Part shown: one piece after another, positions 1 through 8,600 of the stretch
How the letters are laid out: each line of letters begins with the position of its first letter
Numbering within the stretch: position 1 is the first letter of the stretch
Assembly: GCA_004552395.1 (NCBI GenBank)
Contig: SFOK01000018.1
Coordinates: forward strand, 1 to 21,989
Source: Bacteroidales bacterium
GTDB lineage: Bacteria; Bacteroidota; Bacteroidia; Bacteroidales; Muribaculaceae
Direction of reading: 5' to 3'
DNA length: 21,989 nucleotides
Translations under genes and position numbers: made by a program
The notes under the pieces: model-generated
The model's database searches: none
The model's input: only the letters and a program-made list of their open reading frames with translations
Told to the model about the DNA's origin: nothing

Positions 1-763
1 CGATCCACTCGCCGAGAATTAAAGCCCGTGCCCTTCGTGTTTCGGTAAAGTTTGAAGTCCCGTTTTCGGGAGCTTCAAACTTTTCTTTCAGCGTGACCTC
101 AATCGTCTCATTAGCAAGGATATGCCTGTGTCCGAAAATAAAATAATCAGGCGGCAAATTGGCCGGATCGGCAAGGTAATCTGCCGCGAACTGCATCAGA
201 GGCTCTTCGGTCTTTCCGAGATAAGGCATAGCCTCGGGATGAGTGCCGCGGTTCTTGTGGCTCCATCCGTAGGCGAGAGGGACTGTCCATCGCGGATGAA
301 TAGCCGAGTAGAGCTTCTGGCAGAAACGGTTGCGGAAGAACGAACGTATGAAGCGGAATCTGAGCGGACGTCGGCCTTCTCCGTCGCCGTGGGCCATGAA
401 GAACCGTTTGCCGTCGATCTCGCGAATCAGCTCACCGTCAACCACTTCAATACCGAGTTCGCGTGGCAAGTAGTCGAAGATCCAGATATCGTGATTACCG
501 ATCAGCCAAGTTATCTTCACTCCGGAATCGGACAGCTCGGCCAACTTGCCGAAGAAACGGACGTAGCCCCTCGGCACCACATAGCGGTATTCAAACCAGT
601 AATCCAGAATGTCGCCGAGCAGATAGATCGCCTTAGCCTTCTCCTTTACCGAATCGAGGAAAGCCACAACGCGCTTCTCCGCCTCGAGCGGATTATTGAA
701 CCATCGCGACCCGAGATGAAAATCGCTGAGGAAATAAGTGTATTGGCGACTGTGAGATTCCAA
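1..763 (-). CDS. lpxH: UDP-2,3-diacylglucosamine diphosphatase (LpxH-like), 3' end cut by window
   Basis: This is a calcineurin-like metallophosphoesterase of the LpxH type. The family removes UMP from UDP-2,3-diacylglucosamine to give lipid X, an early step of lipid A synthesis at the inner membrane. Reading from a TTG at 763, the metal-binding motifs appear in order: SDFHLGS (D14, H16), GDILDYW (D51), GNHD (N90), AHGD (H125) and GHRH (H212, H214). About 254 codons are visible with no stop, so only a short C-terminal tail is missing beyond base 1. An in-frame TAA lies 7 codons upstream of the TTG and there is no ATG between that stop and the first motif, so TTG is the likely start. No Shine-Dalgarno sequence is seen. 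The gene lies 103 bases downstream of the DUF59 gene on the same strand and may share its transcript. The family call is firm; the exact start is less certain. Confidence 0.85.
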   Translation of the reverse strand, partial: MESHSRQYTYFLSDFHLGSRWFNNPLEAEKRVVAFLDSVKEKAKAIYLLGDILDYWFEYRYVVPRGYVRFFGKLAELSDSGVKITWLIGNHDIWIFDYLPRELGIEVVDGELIREIDGKRFFMAHGDGEGRRPLRFRFIRSFFRNRFCQKLYSAIHPRWTVPLAYGWSHKNRGTHPEAMPYLGKTEEPLMQFAADYLADPANLPPDYFIFGHRHILANETIEVTLKEKFEAPENGTSNFTETRRARALILGEWI

Positions 764-866
764 GGCTTTACGTGCGAATTGTTAAAGCTGTTGTTAAAAA
801 ATCTAAATTTCAAACCGCCCCCAGCAGAGAGATCCCGAGCCTCATCAGCAGAGCCGGAAGCTGTAC

Positions 867-1214
867 TCAGAGAAAACCGAGCTCGAGCTTGGCTTCCTCG
901 CTCATGAGGTCCTTGTCCCAGACGGGCTCGAAGACGAGACGCAGATCCACCGACTTCGGCCCCTCAATGCTGAGCAGCTTCTGGCGCACATCCTCGAGTA
1001 TGAAGTCTGCGGCCGGACAATTCGGCGCCGTCAGAGTCATATCAACATGCAGGACCTCATCGGTCGGGTCATAGTCTATCTTATAAATCAACCCGAGATC
1101 GTAGATATTTACCGGAATCTCCGGGTCATAGACGGTCTTGAGCATCTCGATCGCTTTCTTTGTGATTTCAAGCGACTTGGAATCGGAAGCGGTTTGTGTG
1201 TTCTCTTTTTCCAT
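867..1214 (-). CDS. DUF59/MIP18-family iron-sulfur cluster assembly protein
   Basis: This 115-residue protein is a single DUF59 (MIP18/PaaD/SufT-like) domain. The diagnostic motif DPEIPVNIYDLGLIY spans residues 30-44, and TAPNCPAADF at 62-71 carries the conserved cysteine (C66). Members of this family help load iron-sulfur clusters onto target proteins in the cytoplasm, often beside the SUF system, which is not in this window. The ATG start at 1214 lies directly below a good Bacteroidetes-type promoter, so the mRNA leader would be only a few bases or absent. The next gene on the same strand is lpxH. It could be a SufT orthologue or a generic metal-sulfur assembly factor, and sequence alone does not separate these, so no symbol is given. 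Confidence 0.9.
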   Translation of the reverse strand: MEKENTQTASDSKSLEITKKAIEMLKTVYDPEIPVNIYDLGLIYKIDYDPTDEVLHVDMTLTAPNCPAADFILEDVRQKLLSIEGPKSVDLRLVFEPVWDKDLMSEEAKLELGFL

Positions 1215-1218
1215 AATG

Positions 1219-1250
1219 CAAATTTAGCTAAAAAATCCGTGATTGCCCAA
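1219..1250 (-). promoter_or_regulatory. Bacteroidetes-type promoter of the DUF59 gene
   Basis: On the minus strand a TTG (1248-1250) is followed by 21 bases and then TAAATTTG (1219-1226), matching the TTTG / TAnnTTTG promoter used by the primary sigma factor of Bacteroidetes. The -7 box ends only 4 bases before the ATG at 1212-1214, so transcription would begin at or next to the start codon. Confidence 0.65.
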
Positions 1251-1289
1251 CTTGGGGCCCTCGGGAGTTCCTTTTTCAAAAATTATTTG

Positions 1290-1297
1290 TAACTTTG
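1290..1297 (+). promoter_or_regulatory. -7 promoter box upstream of the first beta-barrel gene
   Basis: TAACTTTG matches the TAnnTTTG consensus and sits in the context TTTGTAACTTTGC, seen again before fabG and, in weaker form, before the glycosyltransferase. The -33 element is weak (a TTC-rich stretch near 1267). It would give a leader of roughly 105 bases before the ATG at 1408. Confidence 0.55.
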
Positions 1298-1407
1298 CTT
1301 CGGTAATCGGGCCGCCGGGCGCCTTGCTGCGGGAGACTGTTACAGCTTTTTCAACGCCGGGCACGAGGCGAGAGTCCGCACGTTAAACATTTTTCACAAT
1401 TTTCACA

Positions 1408-2046
1408 ATGCGAAATTTCAAGACGGTTCTTATAGTGGCTATAGCAGCCCTCGCGTTCACTGCCACGGCCGGTGCTCAGGTCCGTTTCGGTGTCAAAGTC
1501 GGCATGAATGTCAATAAACTCCACTGGGACAACATCCCTGCCACATTAGACAACAATAAGAACGGCTGCGGCTTCACCGGCGGTCTCATGACCGAGATCG
1601 GCATACCTCTCGGCGGCCTTGCCGTGGATGCCTCGTTCATGTATACCCACATGTCGGCCAAATCAGAGCTCGACATCTTTGCCGACAATGGCTCCATGGC
1701 CCATTCCATAGATATGTCGCCGGCCAAGAATTTCCTCGAAATACCTATCCACCTCAAGTATAAGTTCGGATTTCCGGTTATCGGCCAGGTTTTCAGCCCC
1801 TTCATCTTCACCGGCCCCGACTTCGCGTTCAACTTCTCCGGCGACAACAACTACTTCAAGACCAAGTCGGTGCAGTACGCCTGGGACTTCGGTATCGGCT
1901 TCGAGATCGTGACACATCTCCAGCTTCAGGCCGGTTACTCGCTTGGTATCAACAACATAGTTGATGCCGCCAACCTCGGCATCGTCTCCGACAACATCAA
2001 GATCAAGAACAATTACTGGACCATCACTGCCGCTTACCTCTTCTAA
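1408..2046 (+). CDS. PorT-like outer-membrane beta-barrel protein
   Basis: This 212-residue protein is probably an eight-stranded outer-membrane beta-barrel of the PorT/OMP_b-brl type common in Bacteroidetes. Residues 1-23 form a signal peptide (MRNFKTVLIVAIAALAFTAT, then AGA), with likely cleavage before Q24. The mature part begins VRFGVKVGMNVNKL, a typical first strand for this family. The chain ends in YLF, the aromatic C-terminus expected of barrels handled by the BAM complex. The ATG at 1408 is the only start that gives a proper signal peptide. It has a promoter about 110 bases upstream and a paralogue directly downstream. The specific function is unknown; the family contains structural and adhesin-like proteins, and nothing here identifies a ligand. 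Confidence 0.85.
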   Translation: MRNFKTVLIVAIAALAFTATAGAQVRFGVKVGMNVNKLHWDNIPATLDNNKNGCGFTGGLMTEIGIPLGGLAVDASFMYTHMSAKSELDIFADNGSMAHSIDMSPAKNFLEIPIHLKYKFGFPVIGQVFSPFIFTGPDFAFNFSGDNNYFKTKSVQYAWDFGIGFEIVTHLQLQAGYSLGINNIVDAANLGIVSDNIKIKNNYWTITAAYLF

Positions 2047-2243
2047 CTCAGCGGCTTACCCCTCCCCCAAGCGGCGGCAGCGGTCTCTCGCGGCAGCGGC
2101 TGCAGTGGTCATTCCCGGCAACGGCTGCAAACTTCTCCCCTGCGAAAGCTCCGGCTGCGAGCCGAAGCCGCGATCCGGGGTGTCGCTGGAATAAACCGAA
2201 TAAAAGCTTGTGGGTCAGGTTATTACAACAGCATAACATTGAA
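2047..2243. repeat. Spacer with degenerate GCGGCAGCGG / CGGCTGC repeats
   Basis: The gap between the two barrel genes is GC-rich over its first two thirds. GCGGCAGCGG occurs twice (near 2073 and 2090), and CGGCTGC-like words recur to about 2165. No clear promoter or U-tailed hairpin is visible. It belongs to the general pattern of spacer-specific repeats in this window. Confidence 0.45.
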
Positions 2244-2855
2244 ATGAAAAAGATTTTAACTCTTTTAGCGGCTCTCCTCTTGGTCGCTTCAGCTTCAGCC
2301 GAGTTCCGTTGGGGACCCACAGCGGGAGTCAATATCTCGGAACTGAAGTATAAGCAAGACCTCTTTACGGTGGACCAGACAGTGGGAGGAAGCGTCGGCG
2401 TGTTGGGCGAGCTCATGTTTCCCGGCATCGGCTTCGGTCTCGACGTGGGTCTTCTCTACGAGATGCACGGCGCCAAGCAGCATTTCGGCGAAAGGAAAAT
2501 CTGGGCCTCCGACGGCATAGGCACCGAGACGAGTTATCTTCACTATATACAGATTCCGATAAACCTGCGCTTTAAGTACACGCGACTCAACGGCATCGAG
2601 GACAAGATAGCGCCGTTCATCTACGGCGGTCCGATCTTCTCCATTCTCGCCGGCCACAACGACGTGGCTCCGCTTGACTACAGCCACGGCTACATCGGCC
2701 TGCAATGCGGCCTCGGCGCCGAGATCTTCAAGCGTTTTCAGGTAAGCGCCGGCTATTACTGGGACATGACTTACGAGACCATCACCAAGAAGCTCGAAAA
2801 TTTCAGCTCCAAAGCCCGCGGTTGGCAGGTGAAACTCACATATTTCATCAAGTAA
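2244..2855 (+). CDS. PorT-like outer-membrane beta-barrel protein (second copy)
   Basis: This 203-residue secreted barrel protein resembles its upstream neighbour in size and architecture. Residues 1-19 form a signal peptide (MKKILTLLAALLLVASASA) with cleavage before E20, followed by FRWGPTAGVNIS, the same kind of first strand as in the upstream protein. The C-terminus KLTYFIK has the alternating aromatic pattern of a last barrel strand. The reading frame is open further up to a TTG at 2208, but the ATG at 2244 puts the signal peptide at the N-terminus and is clearly better. It lies 197 bases after the first barrel gene and 16 bases before priA, so it may be co-transcribed with priA. The two genes look like an old tandem duplication, now quite diverged. 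The substrate is unknown. Confidence 0.85.
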   Translation: MKKILTLLAALLLVASASAEFRWGPTAGVNISELKYKQDLFTVDQTVGGSVGVLGELMFPGIGFGLDVGLLYEMHGAKQHFGERKIWASDGIGTETSYLHYIQIPINLRFKYTRLNGIEDKIAPFIYGGPIFSILAGHNDVAPLDYSHGYIGLQCGLGAEIFKRFQVSAGYYWDMTYETITKKLENFSSKARGWQVKLTYFIK

Positions 2856-2871
2856 GCATACCCCGCCTCTC

Positions 2872-5460
2872 TTGCCTCGGTTCGCTCAAGTTATACTCCC
2901 GCTTCCCGTCTACGGGTCTTTCACTTACGAGATTCCCGACGAGCTCCGTGACAGTCTTTCTGTCGGGGCGCGTGTGCTTGTGCCTTTCGGCGCCAGGAAA
3001 CTCTATACGGGTATCGTTGAGTCGTTTTCCGACCGAACTGACGCCGACTACGAGCTCAAGCAGATAGCCTCGCTCCTCGACCCCGATCCGATCGTGCGCT
3101 ATCCGCAGCTCAAATTCTGGAACTGGATAGCAGAATACTACCTCTGCACGCCCGGCGAAGTGATGAAGGCGGCCCTCCCCGCAGCGCTCAAGATCGAGAG
3201 CGAGACTATGGTGGAGCTCAACAAAGCCTACGAGGAGATCTTCTTTCCCGAAAGCAGCGGGCAGAACGGCGAAAGCAGCGGGCAGAACGGCGGAATCATC
3301 AGCGAGACGGTCTGCAGCGAGGGCGGCGATGGCCCGGTCTGCAGCGGCGGCGAGGGCGGCAGACATCCGCTCACGGAGAGCGAGGCCGCGGTGATCCAGT
3401 TGCTCGACCACAACGGCAAGATGCGTATCGGCGACCTGGAGGGCTTCAAGGAGATACGCAACCCCCACAAGACCATACAGTCGCTCCTCGACAGCGGCCG
3501 CATACTGATCTCCGAACGTCTCACAGACAAATACATAAGCCGCAAAATCACCTGCGTGGGCCTCAACGTCCGCCGTGGCGACGACGACCGGCTCCACGCT
3601 CTTTTCGGCCTCACCTCCCGCTCCCGCAAACAGGAACAGCTGCTCGTGGCCTACCTTGAGATGTCGCGGTGGATGCAGGCGCGTGCCCCGCTCTGCACAG
3701 TCGAGAAGAAGGAGCTGCTGCTCCGCGCCGGCGTGAGTCCGGCCGTGTTCAAGGCTATGGCCGACAAGGGTATCTTCACCCTCACAGTGAAGAATGTGAA
3801 CCGTTTCGCGGGCGTGAACGACTCCGCCGAGAGCACCCTTCCGGTACTCAGCGGGCTGCAGCAGAAAGCCGCCGAACGTATCATCGCACTCTGGAAAGAG
3901 AAAACCACTGTGCTGCTCCACGGCGTCACCGGCAGCGGCAAGACGGAGGTCTATTCCCACCTGATGCAGAGGGCGCTCGACGCCGGTCGCCAGGTCCTCC
4001 TCCTCGTCCCGGAGATCTCGCTCACCACTCAGCTTACCAAACGTCTGCGCGACATCTTCGGCAACAAACTGCTCGTATACCACTCCAAATTTTCCGACAG
4101 CGAACGCGCCGACATCTGGCGCCGGCTGCTCACCTCGCGCGAGCCGCTCGTGGTCGTGGGCGCCCGCAGCGCCGTCTTCCTCCCCTTCGCCTCGCTCGGA
4201 ATGGTGATTGTGGACGAGGAGCACGAGGCGAGCTACAAACAGCAGGAGCCGGCCCCGCGTTACAACGGACGCGACTGCGCCATAATGCTCGCCACGATGC
4301 ACGGCTCCAAGGTCCTGCTCGGTTCGGCCACACCATCGGTGGAGACATACTTCAAGGCCACCAACGGCCTCTACGGCCTCGCCGAGCTCACGGAGCGTTA
4401 TCACGGCACGGAGCTGCCCGACGTGGAGGTGGTGGATATGCGTCTCAAACGCCGCAAGAAGGAGACCGACGGCATCTACTCGCTCGACCTTGTGGCCCGG
4501 CTCCGCCACACCGTGGCCGACGGCAAACAGGCCATCGTCTTTCAGAACCGCCGCGGATTCGCCCCTGTGGTAGTCTGCAGCCAGTGCGGTTGGACCCCCA
4601 AGTGTGTGAACTGCGACGTCTCGCTCGTATACCACAAGCGCACCAACGAGCTGCGCTGCCACTACTGCGGCTACATCACGCGCCTCCCCAACGTATGCCC
4701 CGCCTGTGGCATGAACTCGGTGGAGACCCACGGCTACGGCACCGAACGCGTGGCCGACAAACTGCACGCCATACTCCCCGAGGCCAGGCTCGTGCGCATG
4801 GATCTGGACACCACGCGCAACAAGGACAGCTACTCCGAGATCATCGACGAGTTCTCACGCAAAGAGACCGACATACTGATCGGCACACAGATGGTCACCA
4901 AAGGGCTCGACTTCGAGAACGTCAGCACCGTTGGTATCGTCAACGCCGACACACTGCTAAACTTCCCCGACTTCCGTAGCGACGAGCGGGCCTTCAACAT
5001 GCTCGAACAGGTCTCCGGACGCGCCGGACGCAAAGACACCAAAGGGAAAGTGATCGTGCAGACCACCGACCCGGATAATCCCGTGATCGGGTTCGTGAAA
5101 CGACACGACTACGCGGGCTTCTACAGCAACGAACTGGAGAACCGCCGACGCTACTCCTACCCGCCCTTCACGCGAGTGATCAACATCTACCTGCGCAACA
5201 AAGACCAACGCACCGTGATACAGCACGCCGCCGAGTATACGAAAGCGCTGCAGGCCGTGTTCGGCAACCGCGTGCTCGGACCCGAGACGCCCTACGTAGG
5301 GCGCGTCTCGACCTGGTATATCCGTTCTGTGATGCTAAAAGTTGAGGCCGGAGCCTCCATGAAGAAGGTAAAAGAGCTTCTGCGCGACATCTACGTGCGC
5401 CTCGCCACTCTCCCCGGCATGAAATCCACCCGCATCCACTACGACGTCGACCCCGTGTAA
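2872..5460 (+). CDS. priA: Primosomal protein N' (replication restart helicase PriA)
   Basis: PriA recognises stalled replication forks and reloads the replicative helicase. The 862-residue protein has an N-terminal DNA-binding domain (FAQVILPLPVYGSFTY at the start), a Walker A motif GVTGSGKTE near residue 351 and the DEEH box near 447. A cysteine cluster follows from about 569 (CSQC, CVNC, CHYC, CPAC) that binds two zinc ions, then the C-terminal helicase lobe with GTQMVTKGLDF and the QVSGRAGR motif. The start is a TTG 16 bases after the previous gene; the N-terminal sequence fits the family from that codon and no ATG is nearby. It is much longer than E. coli PriA (732 residues), partly because of a low-complexity Gly/Ser-rich insertion at about residues 127-165. 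The identification is secure. Confidence 0.96.
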   Translation: MPRFAQVILPLPVYGSFTYEIPDELRDSLSVGARVLVPFGARKLYTGIVESFSDRTDADYELKQIASLLDPDPIVRYPQLKFWNWIAEYYLCTPGEVMKAALPAALKIESETMVELNKAYEEIFFPESSGQNGESSGQNGGIISETVCSEGGDGPVCSGGEGGRHPLTESEAAVIQLLDHNGKMRIGDLEGFKEIRNPHKTIQSLLDSGRILISERLTDKYISRKITCVGLNVRRGDDDRLHALFGLTSRSRKQEQLLVAYLEMSRWMQARAPLCTVEKKELLLRAGVSPAVFKAMADKGIFTLTVKNVNRFAGVNDSAESTLPVLSGLQQKAAERIIALWKEKTTVLLHGVTGSGKTEVYSHLMQRALDAGRQVLLLVPEISLTTQLTKRLRDIFGNKLLVYHSKFSDSERADIWRRLLTSREPLVVVGARSAVFLPFASLGMVIVDEEHEASYKQQEPAPRYNGRDCAIMLATMHGSKVLLGSATPSVETYFKATNGLYGLAELTERYHGTELPDVEVVDMRLKRRKKETDGIYSLDLVARLRHTVADGKQAIVFQNRRGFAPVVVCSQCGWTPKCVNCDVSLVYHKRTNELRCHYCGYITRLPNVCPACGMNSVETHGYGTERVADKLHAILPEARLVRMDLDTTRNKDSYSEIIDEFSRKETDILIGTQMVTKGLDFENVSTVGIVNADTLLNFPDFRSDERAFNMLEQVSGRAGRKDTKGKVIVQTTDPDNPVIGFVKRHDYAGFYSNELENRRRYSYPPFTRVINIYLRNKDQRTVIQHAAEYTKALQAVFGNRVLGPETPYVGRVSTWYIRSVMLKVEAGASMKKVKELLRDIYVRLATLPGMKSTRIHYDVDPV
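3250..3291 (+). repeat. Perfect 21-bp tandem duplication inside priA
   Basis: Two identical 21-base units (3250-3270 and 3271-3291) each encode an in-frame ESSGQNG-type heptapeptide. A second, imperfect duplication around GGTCTGCAGCG follows at about 3309-3350. Together they form a Ser/Gly/Glu-rich linker between the N-terminal DNA-binding part and the helicase core. Confidence 0.85.
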
Positions 5461-5600
5461 GGCGGCGGGGTGATTGAGTATCGCGGTGATTGATAATTGT
5501 TTTTGAGGCGCGGGTGCCGGGTGCAGCGCCCTTACCGGGTTCATAATCAAGGCGTTTGACACGGACAGAGCGGCGGGAAATTTCATAAAGGGCGGCAGAA
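5461..5600. other. priA-nifJ convergent spacer
   Basis: A short duplicated GTGATTGA (around 5471 and 5486) follows the priA stop codon. No strong U-tailed hairpin for priA is visible; GGCGC and GCGCC near 5507-5531 could pair weakly. I see no small gene here. Confidence 0.35.
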
Positions 5601-5604
5601 ATAG

Positions 5605-5634
5605 AAAAGAGGCTGCGCCGAAAAGCGCAGCCTC
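5605..5634 (-). terminator. Intrinsic terminator of nifJ
   Basis: A perfect 10-bp stem GAGGCTGCGC / GCGCAGCCTC (5609-5618 and 5625-5634) with a 6-base loop lies 29 bases past the nifJ stop. On the minus strand it is followed by TTTT and a T-rich stretch. Its placement and polarity fit nifJ and not priA. Confidence 0.85.
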
Positions 5635-5663
5635 GGTATAAAGGTTCGGATTACTTCAGTTGA

Positions 5664-8600
5664 TTAGTTCTGGTCGTCGGCGACACCCCACTGCTGGGCG
5701 GCGAGGCGGCGGTAGTTGTTGTAGCGCCACTTGGCGTTCTCCTCAGCGGCCTGGAAGAGCTCGGCTGCCTCGGCAGGATACTGCTTCATGACGGAAGCGT
5801 AGCGTACCTCGCCTTTGAGGAAGTCCTGGAACTTATCCCACTGGGGTACCTTGCTGTCGAGGGTGAAGGGGTTCTTGCCTTCGGCCTCGAGTGCGGGGTT
5901 GTAGCGCCAGAGCTGCCAGTAACCACACTCTACAGCGCGGGCTTCCTCAGCCTGTGCGTGGCCCATACCGGCCTTCAGACCGTGGTTGATACAGGGAGCG
6001 TAGGCTATGATTACCGAAGGACCGTCGTAAGCCTCAGCCTCGCGGATAGCCTTGAGGGTCTGGGCCTGGTCGGCGCCCATGGCGATCTGTGCCACATATA
6101 CATAGCCGTAGGTGGAGGCGATAAGACCGAGGTCTTTCTTGCGGATGCGCTTGCCTGCAGCGGCGAATTTGGCGATAGCGCCGAGCGGTGTGGCCTTGGA
6201 TGCCTGGCCGCCGGTGTTGGAGTAAACCTCGGTATCGAGCACGAGTATGTTGACGTTCTTACCGGAAGCGATCACATGGTCGAGACCGCCGAAGCCTATA
6301 TCGTAGCTTGCGCCGTCGCCGCCGATGATCCACTGGCTGCGTTTCACGAGGTAGTGGCTGAGGCCGAGGATCTCTTTGCAGACGTCGCAACCTGCAGCTG
6401 CACCCTCTTTGACGAAGGGAAGCAGGGAGTCGGCAGCCTTGCGTGAGGCGTCAGCATCGTCCTTGGCATCGAGCCAAGCGCGTGCGGCGTCTTTGTAGCC
6501 GTCAGATGTCTTGTCGCTGTCGATCATCTTGCCGAGGGCGAAGACGAGGCGTTCGCGCATCTTCTCGTTCGCGATAGTCATGCCGAGACCGAACTCGCAG
6601 AAGTCCTCGAAGAGTGAGTTGGCCCAAGCGGGACCCTGACCTTTCTCATTCTTGCAGTAAGGTGTGGAGGGTACTGAGCCTGAGTAGATCGAGGAGCAGC
6701 CGGTAGCGTTGGCCACTATCTCACGGTCGCCGAAGAGCTGGCTGATGAGCTTGACATAGGGTGTCTCGCCGCAGCCCGAGCAAGCGCCTGAGAACTCGAA
6801 CATCGGAGTAGCGAACTGGCTGTTCTTGACATTGAGCTTGATGTCGACGAGGTTCTGCTTCGAGCTTACCTCCTTGACGCAGTATTCCCAGTTCTTGTCT
6901 TCGTCGAACTGAGTCTCGATATGCTTCATCTCGAGAGCCTTGACGCCCTTCTTGCCGGGGCATACATCGACGCAGTTGCCGCAGCCGAGGCAGTCGAGCA
7001 CATCGACCTGCTGCACGAAGCGCAGACCCTTGAGAGCCGGGCCCATTGCGGGGATTGTCTCGTTCTCCTTGAAGGGAGACTTGGCGAGTTCTTCGTCGTT
7101 GAGCAGGAAGGGACGTATGGCAGCGTGAGGGCAGACATAGGCGCAGCGGTTACACTGGATACAGTTCTCGGGGTTCCACTCGGGGACGAAGGCGGCCACA
7201 CCGCGTTTCTCGTACTTGGCTGTGCCGAGCTCCCATGTGCCGTCGCTGATCTCCTTGAAGGCGCTGACGGGGAGCAGGTCGCCGTCCTGGGCGTTGATGG
7301 GGCGCACCACATTGTTGATGAACGCGGGATCGTGGTTCTCTGCCACAGCGTCGTCGGGGAGGTTGACCCAGGCGGGATCCACGTCGAGCTTCTTATACTC
7401 GCCGCCGCGGTCAACGGCCTGATAGTTCATGTTGACCACATTCTCGCCCTTCTTGCCGTAGCTCTTGTTGATGAACTTCTTCATCTGCTCCACGGCGAGG
7501 TCTACGGGGATCACCTCAGTGATGCGGAAGAAGGCAGACTGCAGGATAGTGTTGGTGCGGTTGCCCAGACCGATCTCCTGAGCGATCTTGGATGCGTTGA
7601 TATAATAGAGTGTGATGTTGTTCTTGGCCAGATATTTCTTCACCTTGTTGGGAAGATTCTTGGCAAGCTCCTCGCCCTCCCAGATGGTGTTGAGCAGGAA
7701 TGTGCCGCCGGGCTGCAGGCCGCGTGTCACATCATACATGTGGAGGTAAGCCTGAACGTGGCAAGCCACGAAGTTAGGTGTGGTCACCAGGTATGTGGAG
7801 CGGATAGGCTCGTCGCCGAAGCGGAGGTGTGAGCAGGTGAAGCCGCCCGATTTCTTGGAGTCGTAGGAGAAGTAAGCCTGGCAATACTTGTCGGTGTTGT
7901 CGCCGATGATCTTCACCGAGTTCTTGTTGGCACCCACGGTACCGTCGGCACCGAGGCCGTAGAACTTGGCCTGGAACATACCCTTGCCGCCGAGAGCGAG
8001 CTCCTGGCCGAGCGGGAGGGAAGTGTAAGTGAGATCGTCGTTGATACCGATTGTGAAGCCGTGCTTGGGCTCGGGAAGAGCCAGGTTCTCATATACGGCT
8101 ATGATCTGGGCCGGAGTGGTGTCCTTGGAGCCGAGACCGTAGCGGCCGCCCACGATGACGGGAGCGTCCTTCTTGCCGTAGAAGCACTCTTTGACGTCGA
8201 GATACAGGGGCTCGCCGTTGGCGCCGGGCTCTTTTGTGCGGTCGAGCACTGCGATGCGCTTGGCAGTCTTAGGCACAGCGGCCAGGAAATGCTTGGCCGA
8301 GAAGGGGCGGTAGAGATGCACGCAAACCACACCGACTTTCTCGCCTTTCTCTCTCAGGTAGTCGATAGTTTCCTTGATGGCCTGTGTCACGGAGCCCATG
8401 GCTATGATCACACGCTCGGCATCCTCGGCGCCGTAGTAGTCGAAGAGGCCGTAGTTGCGTCCTGTGATCTTGTTGATCTCCTTGATATAGTTCTCCACGA
8501 TCTCAGGCACAGCCTCATAGTAGGGGTTGCAGCTCTCGCGATGCTGGAAGAACACGTCGGGGTTCTCAGCCATGCCTCGGCAAACGGGGTTCTCGGGGTT

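Noticed and set aside
122..907. Plus-strand open frame of 261 codons at the left edge
   Set aside because: It is antisense to lpxH, whose metal-binding motifs are all present in order on the minus strand.
2848..4767. Long open frame on the minus strand opposite priA (639 codons)
   Set aside because: It is antisense to a textbook PriA with intact motifs, its protein is rich in His, Val, Gly and Glu as expected from antisense of GC-rich coding, and no domain is recognisable.
3669..4979. Second plus-strand frame inside priA (436 codons)
   Set aside because: Arg/His/Ala-rich out-of-frame translation typical of GC-rich coding; no independent promoter or domain.
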